A stretch of DNA of 35,861 nt, taken from the NCBI GenBank assembly GCA_945877405.1, contig CAMCSA010000022.1, forward strand, positions 1 through 35,861. Direction: 5' to 3'. The translations under genes and the position numbers were made by a program. Shown one piece after another: positions 33,053 to 35,861 of the stretch. The notes under the pieces were generated by a model, which saw only the letters and a list, made by a program, of their open reading frames with translations, was not told the origin of the DNA and ran no database searches. The DNA comes from an uncultured Erysipelotrichaceae bacterium. Lineage in GTDB: Bacteria > Bacillota_I > Bacilli_A > Erysipelotrichales > Erysipelotrichaceae. Position 1 is the first letter of the stretch; each line of letters begins with the position of its first letter.

Positions 33053-34141
33053 ATGGAAAGAAAAGTCACATTCGTGCAGTATGGCTGCGGGAAAATGGGT
33101 AAGTACCTGATGCGTTATGGCATTGAAAAAGGTGCTGAACTTGTGGGTGCATTTGATATGAACGCTGCAATTTTGGGCAAGGATGCCTGTGAAATCATTG
33201 GAAACAAATGGCCTGAAACAGGTGTTAAAATTGCGGATGCAAAGACGGCAGGGGAATTCTTTGCTCAGCATCATCCGGATGTCTGCATCATTGCGACAAG
33301 AAGTACGGTTGCGGAACTGGAAGATATTCTGACAGCGTGTGCAGAACATGGTGTCAATGCCATCACAACATGTGAAGAAGCTCTGTATCCATGGAATTCT
33401 TCACCAGAGCTGACAAAGAAACTGGATGAGCTGGCTAAAAAGGGTAACTGCACATTAACGGGCGTCGGTTATTGTGACCTGTACTGGGGAACAATGGTAA
33501 CCAACTTCATGTGCTCCCAGGCAAACATTACAAAGATCGTCGGATCCAGCTGGTATAACGTAGAAGACTACGGTATCGCTCTTGCGGAAGGTCATGGCGC
33601 AGGTCTTACAATCGAAGAATTCAATAAGACGATTGGTGCCTACAACGACTACTCTTCTGAAGAAATCAGAAAGGTTGTTGAAAGTGGTGAATATGTACCA
33701 TCTTATATGTGGAATCAGAATGGCTGGCTCTGTTCAAGACTTGGTCTGCATATTACATCACAGACACAGAAGTGCCTGCCGACAACATGTGATCACGATT
33801 TGGAATCTTCTACCCTTGGATTTACAATCAAGGCAGGAGATGCAACCGGTATGCGTGCCATTGTGACAACAGAAACAGAAGAAGGAATTACATTTGAAAC
33901 AGAATGTGTCGGTAAGGTGTTTGACAGTGACGAGTATGACAAGAATGAATGGACGCTGGTTGGTGAACCAGAATCCACTCTCATCTGTAACAGACCTGCA
34001 ACGGTAGAACTGACATGTGGTACGATCATCAACCGTATTCCACAGCTGATTGATGCCCCTGCCGGTTATGTTACAACAGATCAGTATCCTTACAACATTT
34101 ACTGCATAAAACCGCTGAACGAATACGTCAAGACAAAGTGA
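33053..34141 (+). CDS. DapB-fold amine dehydrogenase-like protein (2,4-diaminopentanoate dehydrogenase family)
   Basis: 362 residues. The N-terminal nucleotide-binding motif is FVQYGCGKMGKYLM, followed by the DapB-like strands LVGAFDMN and DVCIIATRST. It lacks the HHHxxKxDAPSG signature of true DapB. Overall it matches the family of 2,4-diaminopentanoate dehydrogenase, an NAD(P)-linked amine dehydrogenase of clostridial ornithine fermentation, with GVGYCDLYWGTMVTNF in the middle. No ornithine aminomutase genes are nearby, so the substrate is unknown; an amino-acid-derived amine is likely. AAAGGAG lies ten bases before the start; terminators on both sides make it a single-gene unit. Confidence 0.75.
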   Translation: MERKVTFVQYGCGKMGKYLMRYGIEKGAELVGAFDMNAAILGKDACEIIGNKWPETGVKIADAKTAGEFFAQHHPDVCIIATRSTVAELEDILTACAEHGVNAITTCEEALYPWNSSPELTKKLDELAKKGNCTLTGVGYCDLYWGTMVTNFMCSQANITKIVGSSWYNVEDYGIALAEGHGAGLTIEEFNKTIGAYNDYSSEEIRKVVESGEYVPSYMWNQNGWLCSRLGLHITSQTQKCLPTTCDHDLESSTLGFTIKAGDATGMRAIVTTETEEGITFETECVGKVFDSDEYDKNEWTLVGEPESTLICNRPATVELTCGTIINRIPQLIDAPAGYVTTDQYPYNIYCIKPLNEYVKTK

Positions 34142-34153
34142 AAAATGAAACAG

Positions 34154-34187
34154 GAAGGAATGAAAAAGAAAATTATTCCTTCTTTTT
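34154..34187 (+). terminator. Terminator after the amine dehydrogenase-like gene
   Basis: GAAGGAAT and ATTCCTTC pair over 8 bp around a 13-base A-rich loop, followed by TTTTTG. Confidence 0.8.
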
Positions 34188-34204
34188 GTCAGAATCACAC
34201 TGTA

Positions 34205-34228
34205 ATGGAAGGGTTTCCATAGTATACT
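34205..34228 (+). promoter_or_regulatory. Candidate operator and -10 box of the GH1 gene
   Basis: ATGGAA-GGGT-TTCCAT (34205-34220) is a perfect 6-bp inverted repeat ending two bases before TATACT (34223-34228). A repressor there would block the promoter, as expected for a sugar-inducible gene. Confidence 0.45.
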
Positions 34229-34240
34229 TATAAGTAATAA

Positions 34241-35755
<1,515 letters not shown>

Positions 35756-35768
35756 TCAAACAGACTTT

Positions 35769-35795
35769 CGTGGCTATGCCATGGAAGTTTTTTTT
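35769..35795 (+). terminator. Probable terminator after the GH1 gene
   Basis: CGTGGC-TAT-GCCATG forms a short 6-bp stem (one G-U pair), then four bases and eight T. The gap before the T-run makes it a weaker call. Confidence 0.5.
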
Positions 35796-35861
35796 ACTTT
35801 CTGACATTTTTTTGACTGAATTTGTATCATTTTCAAAAAATGCGTGAATAACATATATGCA

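Overview
The window (about 36 kb, moderate GC, tightly packed genes with AGGAGG-type ribosome binding sites, CCA-encoding tRNA genes and Rho-independent terminators) looks like chromosome from a Gram-positive Firmicute. The gene families suggest an Erysipelotrichia/Clostridia-type anaerobe, but no rRNA or other diagnostic marker is present, so this placement is an inference.

Layout. Bases 1-97 hold nothing I can support. From 98 to 4902 there are three housekeeping-type genes: a SWIM/SNF2 helicase (-), a TrmR-like tRNA methyltransferase (+) and a PHP-family phosphatase (-). From 4903 to 8510 there is a remnant of an AraC-type regulator and a four-gene minus-strand operon. That operon encodes homologues of the Bacillus subtilis membrane-stress proteins YdjI, YdjG and YdjH plus a previously uncalled 43-residue membrane protein; no pspA is present. 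From 8526 to 10598 there is an exported clostripain-fold protein that has lost both catalytic residues.

The centrepiece is 10705-21547, eight plus-strand genes overlapping or nearly touching: an SDR-PelD fusion, PelE, a PelA-type deacetylase, PelF, PelG, CotH-like kinase, VTC-domain polymerase and a DUF4956 membrane protein. The first five match the Gram-positive Pel exopolysaccharide machinery, in which PelD is a c-di-GMP receptor. The last three are a recurrent trio of unknown role, here apparently transcribed with Pel. The locus contains several domains that look catalytically dead but structurally retained: the SDR domain, the GGDEF domain and the divergent clostripain-like protein.

From 21601 to 25002 two identical tRNA-Asn genes bracket an accessory segment: a frameshifted XRE-family gene, an unrecognised 257-residue protein, and an AT-richer pair (XRE regulator plus ORF6N/PLD-like protein) flanked by 68-bp direct repeats made from the 3' end of the 257-residue gene. 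This looks like a small integrated element without its own recombinase.

From 25252 to 31164 there is a complete-looking operon for the acetylated branch of diaminopimelate/lysine synthesis (dapA, dapB, dapH, lysA, aminotransferase, deacetylase). The window ends with three separately terminated genes: a radical SAM protein with a strong hairpin over its ribosome binding site, an amine-dehydrogenase-like protein, and a GH1 6-phospho-beta-glucosidase.
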